This document shows positions 34,204 through 41,690 of a stretch of DNA of 64,000 nt, in pieces; positions within the stretch are counted from its first letter, which is position 1; the number at the start of each line of letters is the position of its first letter. The stretch comes from CAXXOK01 sp963678055. GTDB lineage: Bacteria; Bacillota; Clostridia; Christensenellales; Aristaeellaceae. The notes below the pieces were generated by a model that saw only the letters and a program-made list of their open reading frames with translations, was not told the origin of the DNA and ran no database searches. The translations under genes were made by a program, and so were the position numbers. Location: positions 2,108,001 to 2,172,000 of the forward strand of contig OY782679.1 in assembly GCA_963678055.1 (NCBI GenBank). Direction: 5' to 3'.

Positions 34204-35643
34204 CTACAGATTTTGTTTGTTTTGGTTCATTAACAGGTTGGTTCCCTCGCCGGTTTTGGTGACCGCCGACAGCGGAACGTGCAGCTCATCTGCAATAATC
34301 TCCGGCAAGCGCATCATGCAAAAGCCGCCCTGGCAGCGTCCCATACCCGCACGGGTGCGGCGCTTGATTGCATCCAGATCGTGCACACCTAACGGATTGT
34401 GCAGGGCTGCAAGCACCTCCGCCTTGGTGATTTGCTCACAGCGGCACACGATTTGCCCATAATTGGGATCGACCTGGATAGCTTCGCTTTTTTCCTCCAC
34501 TGTCATGTGTCGGAAGCGTTTAAAGGTTTTACGAACCGGGTCGAACTGCTGGTTATCAGCCGCCTGCGTCATGGCTTTCACCAGATCGCGCACATACACG
34601 GCAATGGCCGGCGCACTGGATAGGCCCGGCGAGGCAATGCCTGCGACATTGATGAAATGTTCCACATCCGGGGAAGGGCCGATGATGAAATCATCCCCCT
34701 CCGCTGAGGCACGCAGTCCGGAAAATGAGGTAATGACCTTGTTCATGGCAACGTGCTCGGTGGTCAGCAATGCTTTTTCCGCCACCTCACGCAGGCCGTC
34801 GCGGGTGGTTGCTGTCTGCTCCTTGTCGCTGACCTCTTGCGCGTTGGGGCCCAGCAGCAGGTTTCCGTCCACCGTCGGGGTCACCAGAACCCCTTTGCCC
34901 TTTTCGTCCGGCAATTGGAACAGGGTGCGACTCACCAGCCCGCCCTCGGTTTGATCCAGTAAATAGTACTCGCCGCGTTTGGGCGTGATTGTGAACTCTT
35001 CCTTGCTGAGCATGGTGTTGATCGTATCGGCATACAGCCCCGCCGCATTAATCAGCACTTTCGCCTGTACTTCGCCCTGCGATCCTGTGATGCTAAAACA
35101 ATCATTTTTCTTTTCCACGTGTTCGACCTTGAAGTTCAAGCGGAACTCCACGCCGTTTTCTGCTGCATTTTCAGCGTAGGCGATGGTCATTTCATACGGG
35201 CAGACAATGCCGCTGGCGGGGATGTCCAGCGCAGCAACCGCCGCCGAGTTAACATTGGGTTCGCTGGCTCTGATCTCGTCGACATCCAATATTAACCGCG
35301 TCTCCACGCCGTTTGCCACGCCCTGATCATGAAGCTTGGCGAGCCTTGGAATATCCTTTTCGTCGGTTACAAGCACCCACGCGCCGTTACGCTTGAAAGG
35401 AAAATCCAGCTCCTTGCTCAGCGTATCAAACATTGCGTTTCCCGGAACATTGAACTTGGCCTTTAGCGTACCGGGGGTGCAGTCATGCCCGCCATGCACA
35501 ATACCGCTGTTGGCCTTAGACGTACCAGAGGCAACGTCCGTTTCCTTTTCCAGTAGCACTGTTTTCAGCTCCAGCCTGGCCAGTTCCCGGGCAATAGAAC
35601 AGCCGATCACGCCGCCGCCGATGATCGCTACGTCATATACCAT
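34204..35643 (-). CDS. GlpA-like glycerol-3-phosphate dehydrogenase with BFD-type Fe-S domain
   Basis: This 479-residue protein is expected to oxidise glycerol 3-phosphate to dihydroxyacetone phosphate. The FAD motif is YDVAIIGGGVIGCSIARE at the N-terminus. A C-terminal BFD-like [2Fe-2S] domain has cysteines in IVCRCEQ (about 405-411) and GRCQGGFC (about 438-445). The ATG at 35643 places the FAD motif normally and follows GGAGGC; an in-frame extension to 35727 lies in the structured leader. It is the first gene of a four-gene operon with glpK. Confidence 0.88.
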   Translation of the reverse strand: MVYDVAIIGGGVIGCSIARELARLELKTVLLEKETDVASGTSKANSGIVHGGHDCTPGTLKAKFNVPGNAMFDTLSKELDFPFKRNGAWVLVTDEKDIPRLAKLHDQGVANGVETRLILDVDEIRASEPNVNSAAVAALDIPASGIVCPYEMTIAYAENAAENGVEFRLNFKVEHVEKKNDCFSITGSQGEVQAKVLINAAGLYADTINTMLSKEEFTITPKRGEYYLLDQTEGGLVSRTLFQLPDEKGKGVLVTPTVDGNLLLGPNAQEVSDKEQTATTRDGLREVAEKALLTTEHVAMNKVITSFSGLRASAEGDDFIIGPSPDVEHFINVAGIASPGLSSAPAIAVYVRDLVKAMTQAADNQQFDPVRKTFKRFRHMTVEEKSEAIQVDPNYGQIVCRCEQITKAEVLAALHNPLGVHDLDAIKRRTRAGMGRCQGGFCMMRLPEIIADELHVPLSAVTKTGEGTNLLMNQNKQNL

Positions 35644-35704
35644 GGTGCCGATCGCCTCCGTGTGCCCTTGTGGGGCATTGACTTTTTTTAGCAGCAAGAC
35701 AGAA

Positions 35705-35772
35705 AAAGAAGCCGAAAACCAACTCACTGAAAAGTAAGTTGCTTTCAGACTTCTCTCAAAACTCTTGTCTGA
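35705..35772 (-). promoter_or_regulatory. structured leader of the glp operon, likely GlpP target
   Basis: The minus-strand transcript can form a stem TCAGAC/GTCTGA (35745-35772), then a nine-base-pair hairpin CAACTTACT/AGTGAGTTG with one G-U pair (35720-35741) followed by U-rich sequence. A leader terminator is what the GlpP antiterminator acts on in Bacillota, and glpP is divergent from this operon. The assignment rests on this context and not on a consensus match. Confidence 0.5.
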
Positions 35773-35825
35773 TGGTGGCGCTGCACGTATTCGGTGAATA
35801 ACGAAAGCAGCAGCCTGCTACAGAT

Positions 35826-35855
35826 AACGTAGCACATTCCCCCATCGCTTGTCAA
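35826..35855 (-). promoter_or_regulatory. promoter of the glp operon
   Basis: On the minus strand, TTGACA is followed after 18 bases by TACGTT, which has the extended element TGC before it. The leader to the first gene would be about 175 bases. Confidence 0.55.
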
Positions 35856-35872
35856 TTAAAATTCAACATGAT

Positions 35873-35902
35873 TTGACATGTTTCGGTAAGTGTGCTTATA
35901 CT
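35873..35902 (+). promoter_or_regulatory. promoter of glpP
   Basis: TTGACA (35873-35878) and TATACT (35897-35902) are 18 bases apart, upstream of GCGAGG and the antiterminator gene. Confidence 0.65.
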
Positions 35903-35967
35903 TAGGCACATTCTAAACAAAAAACTGCGAGGATGGGATAGCTACGAAACACGATGATTTTATTCGG

Positions 35968-36510
35968 ATGCTTCGGGATGACAGGATTATCGCTGCCGTC
36001 AAGGACGAGGCACACCTGAAAAAAGCGCTGCACAGTGATTGCTCAATCGTATTTGTGCTGTTCGGCGATCTGATGACGATCGACGCCATCGTCTCCCGCA
36101 TCAAAAATGCGGGAAAATGCGTGTTTGTTCATATCGACCTGATCGACGGCCTGTCCCCAAGGGATGTGGCGGTGAGCTATATCGAAAAAAACACGCTGGC
36201 CGATGGCATCATTTCCACTAGGCCTAATATTATCAAGTACGCAAAAGCGCACAATCTACTGACGGTGCAGCGGTTTTTCCTGCTGGACTCCATCGCCCTG
36301 AACAATTTCAACAAGCAGCTTGTCGATGCCACCGATGCCGTGGAAATCTTGCCGGGTATCATTCCCAAGATCATCGGCATTCTTTCCAGGCGTGTTTCAA
36401 AGCCCATCATCGCCGGCGGCCTGATTGCCGATACAGATGACGTACGCGAGGCCTTAACCGCAGGCGCTTCGGCCATTTCCACCACCAAGGAAGCGCTTTG
36501 GCTTGGCTGA
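35968..36510 (+). CDS. glpP: glycerol-3-phosphate-responsive antiterminator GlpP
   Basis: This protein of at least 180 residues binds leader RNA when charged with glycerol 3-phosphate and lets transcription pass a terminator into glycerol genes. It shows the family's TIM-barrel signatures: KCVFVHIDLIDGLS, DGIISTRPNIIKYAK, QRFFLLDS, EILPGIIPKII and PIIAGGLI. The ATG at 35968 has no ribosome site. In-frame codons continue upstream (TKHDDFIR) to an ATA at 35938 that sits six bases after GAGG, so translation may start there, at a non-standard codon. It is divergent from the glp operon. Confidence 0.9.
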   Translation: MLRDDRIIAAVKDEAHLKKALHSDCSIVFVLFGDLMTIDAIVSRIKNAGKCVFVHIDLIDGLSPRDVAVSYIEKNTLADGIISTRPNIIKYAKAHNLLTVQRFFLLDSIALNNFNKQLVDATDAVEILPGIIPKIIGILSRRVSKPIIAGGLIADTDDVREALTAGASAISTTKEALWLG

Positions 36511-36547
36511 TTCTTCGGCAAAGCGGTTTACAAATATTAATTTTTGG

Positions 36548-36576
36548 TTGACAAAGAATCGGCACTGGTGTATATA
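36548..36576 (+). promoter_or_regulatory. promoter of the membrane hydrolase gene
   Basis: TTGACA (36548-36553), 17 bases, then TATATA (36571-36576). The start codon is about 245 bases downstream, so the transcript has an unusually long leader. Confidence 0.65.
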
Positions 36577-36606
36577 TAAATTAAGTTTCATACGAGAGTA
36601 TTGAGA

Positions 36607-36660
36607 AAAGTATGAAAAGTCCTGTTAGCGTGCAGCGGCTTTTTGTACTTTTTTTTATTT
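36607..36660 (+). terminator. terminator-like hairpin in the hydrolase leader
   Basis: AAAGTATGAAAAG can pair with CTTTTTGTACTTT, and the hairpin is followed directly by a T-rich run. It lies between the promoter and the coding region, so it could act as an attenuator. Two further small inverted repeats (GAGGTT/AACCTC near 36709 and GGGGCT/AGCCCC near 36748) lie between it and the start codon. Confidence 0.5.
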
Positions 36661-36824
36661 CAATTTTGTACCTTTTGTTTGATTTGGAATGAATGGCTTT
36701 GCAGAAGGGAGGTTCTTGCTGAACGGAAACCTCAACCATGTTGCGTAGTGGGGCTCCTGCTCACAGCCCCGGCAATGGGATCGGAAACCAAAACCAACCC
36801 AAAAAAGTGATAAGGAGACACAAA

Positions 36825-38645
36825 ATGGATACTTTGAAGAAAAAGGCAAAAGTATGGCTTTGTATAGCAATCGGACTGATGCTGCTCAGCATGGTCGCAG
36901 CCAACATCGTGCAATCCTCCAGCGGTACGGTAACGGTAAAGGACCTTCGCTGGGAAACCACACAGGGACTCCAGATGTCGGGCCTGTTGTTTGTTCCCGA
37001 CGGCGCATCCGCAGATAACAAACTTCCCACCATCGTCACCAGCCACGGTATGTTCAACAACCGTGAAATGCAGGACGCAAACTTTGTTGAGCTGTCCCGC
37101 CGCGGCTTTGTTGTACTGTCCATGGATATGTTCTCTCACGGTTTGTCCGAGGATGTACCGTTTATCGGCGGCATCCTAACGGGTATGTACGAAGCCGTCA
37201 AGATGGTTTCCACGCTCCCGTATGTGGATACCGAACGCATCGGTATTACCGGTCACTCGCTTGGCGGCATGTCCTCCAACACCGCTATTTCCCAGGATAA
37301 CGCGGCCGAGCAGCCACTGATCGCCGCTGTGTACTTAAACTGCGCCGATGCCACCTATGTAGACGGCGAAGGTAACTTTACCGACGTGTACGGCACCCGC
37401 GCGGCGGGCATTATGGCCGCCCAGTACGACGAGTTCTTCATGACCCAGACGATCGGCGACGAGGAAACCTCCCCCACCAAATATTTGGAGAACTCCAACG
37501 CCCAGTCCTTCCTGTACTTCGGCACTGATCCCGCAGGCACCGAGCCGCGCCTCAAGGACACCTTCTACACCCAGGAAGTCAACGGCGTTAATGCCCTGCG
37601 CATCATCAACAACCCCGCCATCACCCATCCGTGGTCACACTTCTCCAAGCGCGCCACCGCCGCTGTGATCGAGTTCTTTGATGAGGCGTTCACCGCGCCC
37701 ACCGCTATCGACTCCGGCAACCAGGTTTGGCAGTGGAAGGAATTCTGGAACCTGCTTGGCCTGATTGGCTTTGCGATGTTTGCTGTGAACTTCGCCATCC
37801 TGATGGTGTTTACCAAGTTCTTCAGCTCCCTGCAGGCCAAGGAGCCCGTCGCACCCCGTGCGCTTACCGCTACCGGCGCTAAGTGGTTCTGGGGCAGCCT
37901 GGTCATCGCGGCCGTCTTTGGCACGCTGGTGTATCTGCCCATCATGAATAACTTTAACACCTTTACGATGTCGGCCGATCCTTGGCCGCAGAGCTCGCCC
38001 TGGGGCATCAGCGTCTGGGCAGCGGTCACCGGTGTATTCGCCATTATCCTTATGCTGCTGAGCTACTACCTGTTTGGTAAAAAGAACGGTGTCTCGGTTT
38101 CGGATATCGGCGTCACGATCAGCGTGAAGAACGCCCTCAAGACCATCCTGCTGGCCGTTATCGTTGTCGGCGTAACCTATGCATGGGTGTTCTTTGCAGA
38201 CTACTTCTTCAAGACCGACTTCCGGATCTGGGTGCTGGCCACCAAGGCATTTGACTCCTCCAAGATCTTTGTGTCGCTCTTCCCCTATCTGCCGCTGTTC
38301 CTGATCTACTATGTGGCACAGTCGGTTGCGACCAACGCGTTTAACTACAACACGCTGTCCAAACGCCCGTGGGTCAACACTGCGGTTGTGGCCGCCTTCA
38401 GTGGCGTTGCCCCGCTGGTGCTGCTCCTCATCCAGTACGTCACGTTCTTTAGCACCGGCTTCATGGCATGGCCCGCAAGCAACATGGTTATCGTGTGGCT
38501 GTTCCCGATTCTGGTCATCCTGCCCGCAACCACGATCATGTCCCGCAAGATTTACAAGGCGACCAACAATCCCTACTTGCCCGGCCTGATCAACGGTATC
38601 ATCATCACCCTGATTGCCTGCTCCAACACCTTAACCTGGGGCTAA
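36825..38645 (+). CDS. membrane alpha/beta hydrolase with polytopic C-terminal domain
   Basis: This 606-residue protein starts at the ATG at 36825 (AAGGAG before it). An N-terminal membrane helix (about 10-30) is followed by an alpha/beta hydrolase domain with nucleophile S145 in GITGHSLGG and a candidate His in ITHPWSH, then about seven membrane helices from residue 300 to the end. The hydrolase part resembles dienelactone-hydrolase and acyl-esterase types. The substrate is unknown. Codon use is strongly biased to C-ending codons compared with its neighbours, which suggests high expression. It is a single-gene unit with a strong terminator. Confidence 0.75.
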   Translation: MDTLKKKAKVWLCIAIGLMLLSMVAANIVQSSSGTVTVKDLRWETTQGLQMSGLLFVPDGASADNKLPTIVTSHGMFNNREMQDANFVELSRRGFVVLSMDMFSHGLSEDVPFIGGILTGMYEAVKMVSTLPYVDTERIGITGHSLGGMSSNTAISQDNAAEQPLIAAVYLNCADATYVDGEGNFTDVYGTRAAGIMAAQYDEFFMTQTIGDEETSPTKYLENSNAQSFLYFGTDPAGTEPRLKDTFYTQEVNGVNALRIINNPAITHPWSHFSKRATAAVIEFFDEAFTAPTAIDSGNQVWQWKEFWNLLGLIGFAMFAVNFAILMVFTKFFSSLQAKEPVAPRALTATGAKWFWGSLVIAAVFGTLVYLPIMNNFNTFTMSADPWPQSSPWGISVWAAVTGVFAIILMLLSYYLFGKKNGVSVSDIGVTISVKNALKTILLAVIVVGVTYAWVFFADYFFKTDFRIWVLATKAFDSSKIFVSLFPYLPLFLIYYVAQSVATNAFNYNTLSKRPWVNTAVVAAFSGVAPLVLLLIQYVTFFSTGFMAWPASNMVIVWLFPILVILPATTIMSRKIYKATNNPYLPGLINGIIITLIACSNTLTWG

Positions 38646-38668
38646 GCAAGGGTCCTTCCCAACGGATC

Positions 38669-38709
38669 ACCAGGCAGCCATGTGCAAACGCGGCTGCCTG
38701 GTTTGTCTT
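38669..38709 (+). terminator. intrinsic terminator of the membrane hydrolase gene
   Basis: ACCAGGCAGCC and GGCTGCCTGGT form an 11-base-pair stem followed by TTGTCTTTT. Confidence 0.8.
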
Positions 38710-38823
38710 TTCTCCCTGCCCTATACTGTTCATGCTCATCACATAAAGTGCTGGTATATCTCTGCGAAGGTCTGATGAACCATGCTTGCTTCCACGCACA
38801 GCGATACCGCAATCGGCAAAGTA

Positions 38824-38854
38824 AAAACACCGCTCTTCTTTCAAGCGGTGTTTT
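38824..38854. terminator. terminator at the end of the amino-sugar operon
   Basis: AAAACACCGCT and AGCGGTGTTTT form an 11-base-pair stem with a nine-base loop; U-tracts exist on both strands. It lies 33 bases after the ROK kinase stop codon. Confidence 0.8.
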
Positions 38855-38886
38855 GCTTTCCCTATCGTTTGCCGCTGCTACTACAG

Positions 38887-39837
38887 CTATTCCATCATCA
38901 GTCTTGCAGCGCCGTAGATTCCCGCATCATTGCCGAGTGTCGCCAGCCTGAATATGGTCGACTTGGCTACCGGCAAGGTATACCGCGTAAATACAGCCTT
39001 TACAGCATCCAGCAAATAGGTCCCTGCCGCCGATACGCCCCCGCCAATGACGATCACTTCGGGATCGCAAATGTAGGACACAATCGAAAGCGCGCGCCCA
39101 AGTTCCAGGGCAAACTGGTTTGCCAGCTGAATCGCCAGACCATCGCCTTTTTGCGCATGTTCAAACACATGCTTAGCCGTAACATCATCACATTGCCGAA
39201 GCGAACTGGGTGTATCGGTGGAATCCAATAAGGTCTTGGCGGAGTGTGCAATGCCGGTTGCAGAAGCATACTGCTCCAGACAGCCTTTTTTTCCGCAGCC
39301 ACAGAGCCGGGTTTCATCATAGTTAACATTGATGTGACCGATTTCGCCGCCGATGCCGTGCGCACCTTCGACAATGTGGTTGTTGATCACCAAGCCTCCG
39401 CCTACGCCCGTGCCCAAGGTCACCAAAAACATATTGCGTGCGCCTTTTGCGCTCCCTTGCCACAGTTCGCCCAAAGCCGCTGCGTTTGCATCATTAATCA
39501 CCTTGACCGGCATACCGCACAAACGCATAAATTCCTCGATGACGTCAAAATCGCCCCATCCATTCAGGTTTGCGCTGGTATCGACACTGCGCTTTTTCAT
39601 CACGCCGGGAATGCCCAGGCCTACGCCAAGAACATCGCTCGTATGTAAGTGTTTGCGGTGCATTTGTTCTTGAATGGATTGAGCAAGGTTCAACAGAATG
39701 TTTTTGCCCTTGTCACGCGTATCGGTGGGCACCTCCCATTTGTCCAATAGCGTTCCATTCTGTGAAAAAAGACCTAGCTTTGCCGTTGTTCCACCAAGGT
39801 CAATTCCAATGATGTATTGCTTGTTCATATCTTGCAC
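38887..39837 (-). CDS. ROK-family sugar kinase
   Basis: This 316-residue cytoplasmic kinase has the phosphate motif GIDLGGTTAKLG near the N-terminus and the ROK zinc signature CGCGKKGCLEQYASATGI (about 185-202, with the H in EIGHINVN). The family includes glucokinase, N-acetylmannosamine kinase and GlcNAc kinase. Its place as the last gene of an operon with NagB and NagA, near a NanA-family lyase, favours an amino-sugar substrate, but the sequence does not rule out glucokinase. Translation may start at GTG 39837 or at ATG 39828. Confidence 0.85.
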   Translation of the reverse strand: MQDMNKQYIIGIDLGGTTAKLGLFSQNGTLLDKWEVPTDTRDKGKNILLNLAQSIQEQMHRKHLHTSDVLGVGLGIPGVMKKRSVDTSANLNGWGDFDVIEEFMRLCGMPVKVINDANAAALGELWQGSAKGARNMFLVTLGTGVGGGLVINNHIVEGAHGIGGEIGHINVNYDETRLCGCGKKGCLEQYASATGIAHSAKTLLDSTDTPSSLRQCDDVTAKHVFEHAQKGDGLAIQLANQFALELGRALSIVSYICDPEVIVIGGGVSAAGTYLLDAVKAVFTRYTLPVAKSTIFRLATLGNDAGIYGAARLMME

Positions 39838-39867
39838 GACTCCAACTCCGACGATTTTCTTTGTACA

Positions 39868-40578
39868 CTATTCCTGCGAAAATAATACGGTGACATCCGG
39901 ATGAAGCTGCAGGATGGATGCCGGAACCTGCGGCGTGACCGGCCCCTCCATCGCGCGTTGCAGTATCGCTTTCTTATCTTTGCCGTTTGCAACCAGAACA
40001 ATTTTCTTGGAGCACAATATCGACTGCATGCCCATCGTAATCGCACTGGTCGGCACTTCTTCCGGGGCGTTAAAAAACCGCGCATTCGCTTCAATCGTAT
40101 TTTCCGATAATTGAACGTGCATCGTGTTTTTGGAAAACACATCCGCAGGCTCATTAAACCCAATATGCCCATTCTGACCGATCCCCAGCAGCTGTATATC
40201 AATACCACCCAGTGTTTGAATCAGCGCATCATAACGCCTGCATTCCTTCTCAACATCCGCCGCCAGCCCATTGGGGATATGCGTATTGCCGCTTTCGATA
40301 TTGATTTTGGAAAACAGATGCTCATGCATAAAATAGTGGTAGCTGTTGGGATCATCGAACGGGATACCACAGTACTCATCCAAGTTCACCGTTCTGACTT
40401 TCGAAAAATCCAGATCCCCCTTTTGGTACCACTTCACCAAGGTCTGATAAATTCCCAGCGGTGTAGACCCAGTCGCAAGCCCGATTACAGAATTTTCTTT
40501 CAGTATGATTTGTGCTGATAACAGGTTGGCCGCCATGCGGCACATTTGTGCATAGGATTCAAACGCCTGATACTTCAT
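39868..40578 (-). CDS. nagB: glucosamine-6-phosphate deaminase
   Basis: This 236-residue enzyme converts glucosamine 6-phosphate to fructose 6-phosphate and ammonia. Signatures are present: GLATGSTPLGIYQTL (phosphate binding, about 34-48), VNLDEYCGI (about 63-71, catalytic Asp region) and GIGQNGHIGFNEPA (about 130-143). The start overlaps the nagA stop codon as ATGA, so translation is coupled. It links the operon to glycolysis. Confidence 0.95.
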   Translation of the reverse strand: MKYQAFESYAQMCRMAANLLSAQIILKENSVIGLATGSTPLGIYQTLVKWYQKGDLDFSKVRTVNLDEYCGIPFDDPNSYHYFMHEHLFSKINIESGNTHIPNGLAADVEKECRRYDALIQTLGGIDIQLLGIGQNGHIGFNEPADVFSKNTMHVQLSENTIEANARFFNAPEEVPTSAITMGMQSILCSKKIVLVANGKDKKAILQRAMEGPVTPQVPASILQLHPDVTVLFSQE

Positions 40579-41690
40579 CTATGAATGACCTCTCCGTTTA
40601 TAATTGTTGCCATAAGGTTAAAATCAGCATCCAGCAGCAGCATATCCGCCAAGTGTCCGACAGCCAGCGAGCCGGTCTGCTCATCAATGCCGATTGCCTT
40701 TGCCGGGGCAGCGGTTGCCGCCATGATTGCTTTTTCCGGCGCAATTCCCCAGGCGATTGTGTTCTGCACCGCCTGCAATAAATGGATGGACGAACCCGCG
40801 ATTGTTCCGTTCGCGAGCGTTGCCCGGCCATCTTGCACCGTAAACAGCTGTCCACCAATCTCATAGCGGCCATCCGCCATACCGGCGGAGCGCAGTGAGT
40901 CGCTGATGAGAATCAGCTTATCTCCAAACAACTGAAACGCCATACGGACGACCGATGGATGGATATGAATGCCATCGCAAATCAGCTCTACCCACGCGCC
41001 ACTGTCATAGGCTGCGCCGATCACCGCAGGCTCCCGGTGGTGCATCCCATTCATGCCGTTAAACAGGTGTACTGTATAGCTTGCGCCGCTGCCATACCCC
41101 GCCATGGCCTGCGTATAATTGGCCGCCGTATGGGCTAGCGAGACCGTATAGCTGTCCGCCATCTCCCGGATGAAATCTTCAGCACCGGGTAACTCCGGCG
41201 CAATATCCACCAGCTTGACACGATTGCCGCTTGCTAGGTCCAGCCGTTTTACAATGCCAGCGTCGGGCGCATGCAGGTTTTGTTTCGCCTGCGCGCCGCG
41301 CTTTTCGCAGGAGAGAAACGGACCTTCCAAATGAATCCCCACGCAACGGGCACTCTGCGGTGCTCGTGTATGCGCACAGATGCTCTTGACCGCCTTCGTC
41401 AGCGTTTCCTCCGGCAGGGTCATCGTCGTTGCACAAACCGATGTCACGCCGCCCGCGGCATAGTAGCGAAACAGCGCATCCAAACCCGCAGGATTGCCGT
41501 CGCTGAAATCCTGCCCGACCGCGCCGTGGGTATGTAGGTCAATCAGGCCGGGAATTACATAACAGCCTTCCGCGTCGATATCCGCAGTCCCCGGCAATGA
41601 ACCAATCTCCAAAATCGTATCTTCAAAGGATATATCTTGTTTCTCAAAGGTCCCCTGTGGTGTAAGCAGCAGGGCGTTTCGAATCAACAC
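40575..41690 (-). CDS. nagA: N-acetylglucosamine-6-phosphate deacetylase
   Basis: This 371-residue metal-dependent enzyme removes acetate from GlcNAc 6-phosphate. It shows the amidohydrolase motifs PGLIDLHTHGAVGQD (about 47-61), HLEGPFLS (about 119-126), SLAHTAAN and HLFNGMNGMHHREP. The catalytic Asp lies in LISDSLRSAGMADG. Translation starts at GTG 41690, overlapping the end of the sialidase-fold gene by seven bases, with AGGA upstream. It is followed by nagB with a four-base overlap. Confidence 0.94.
   Translation of the reverse strand: MLIRNALLLTPQGTFEKQDISFEDTILEIGSLPGTADIDAEGCYVIPGLIDLHTHGAVGQDFSDGNPAGLDALFRYYAAGGVTSVCATTMTLPEETLTKAVKSICAHTRAPQSARCVGIHLEGPFLSCEKRGAQAKQNLHAPDAGIVKRLDLASGNRVKLVDIAPELPGAEDFIREMADSYTVSLAHTAANYTQAMAGYGSGASYTVHLFNGMNGMHHREPAVIGAAYDSGAWVELICDGIHIHPSVVRMAFQLFGDKLILISDSLRSAGMADGRYEIGGQLFTVQDGRATLANGTIAGSSIHLLQAVQNTIAWGIAPEKAIMAATAAPAKAIGIDEQTGSLAVGHLADMLLLDADFNLMATIINGEVIHR

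Noticed and set aside
36577..36824. Known riboswitch in the membrane hydrolase leader
   Set aside because: I compared the sequence from memory with common riboswitch cores (SAM, TPP, purine, c-di-GMP, ZTP, Mn) and saw no match; only generic hairpins can be claimed.
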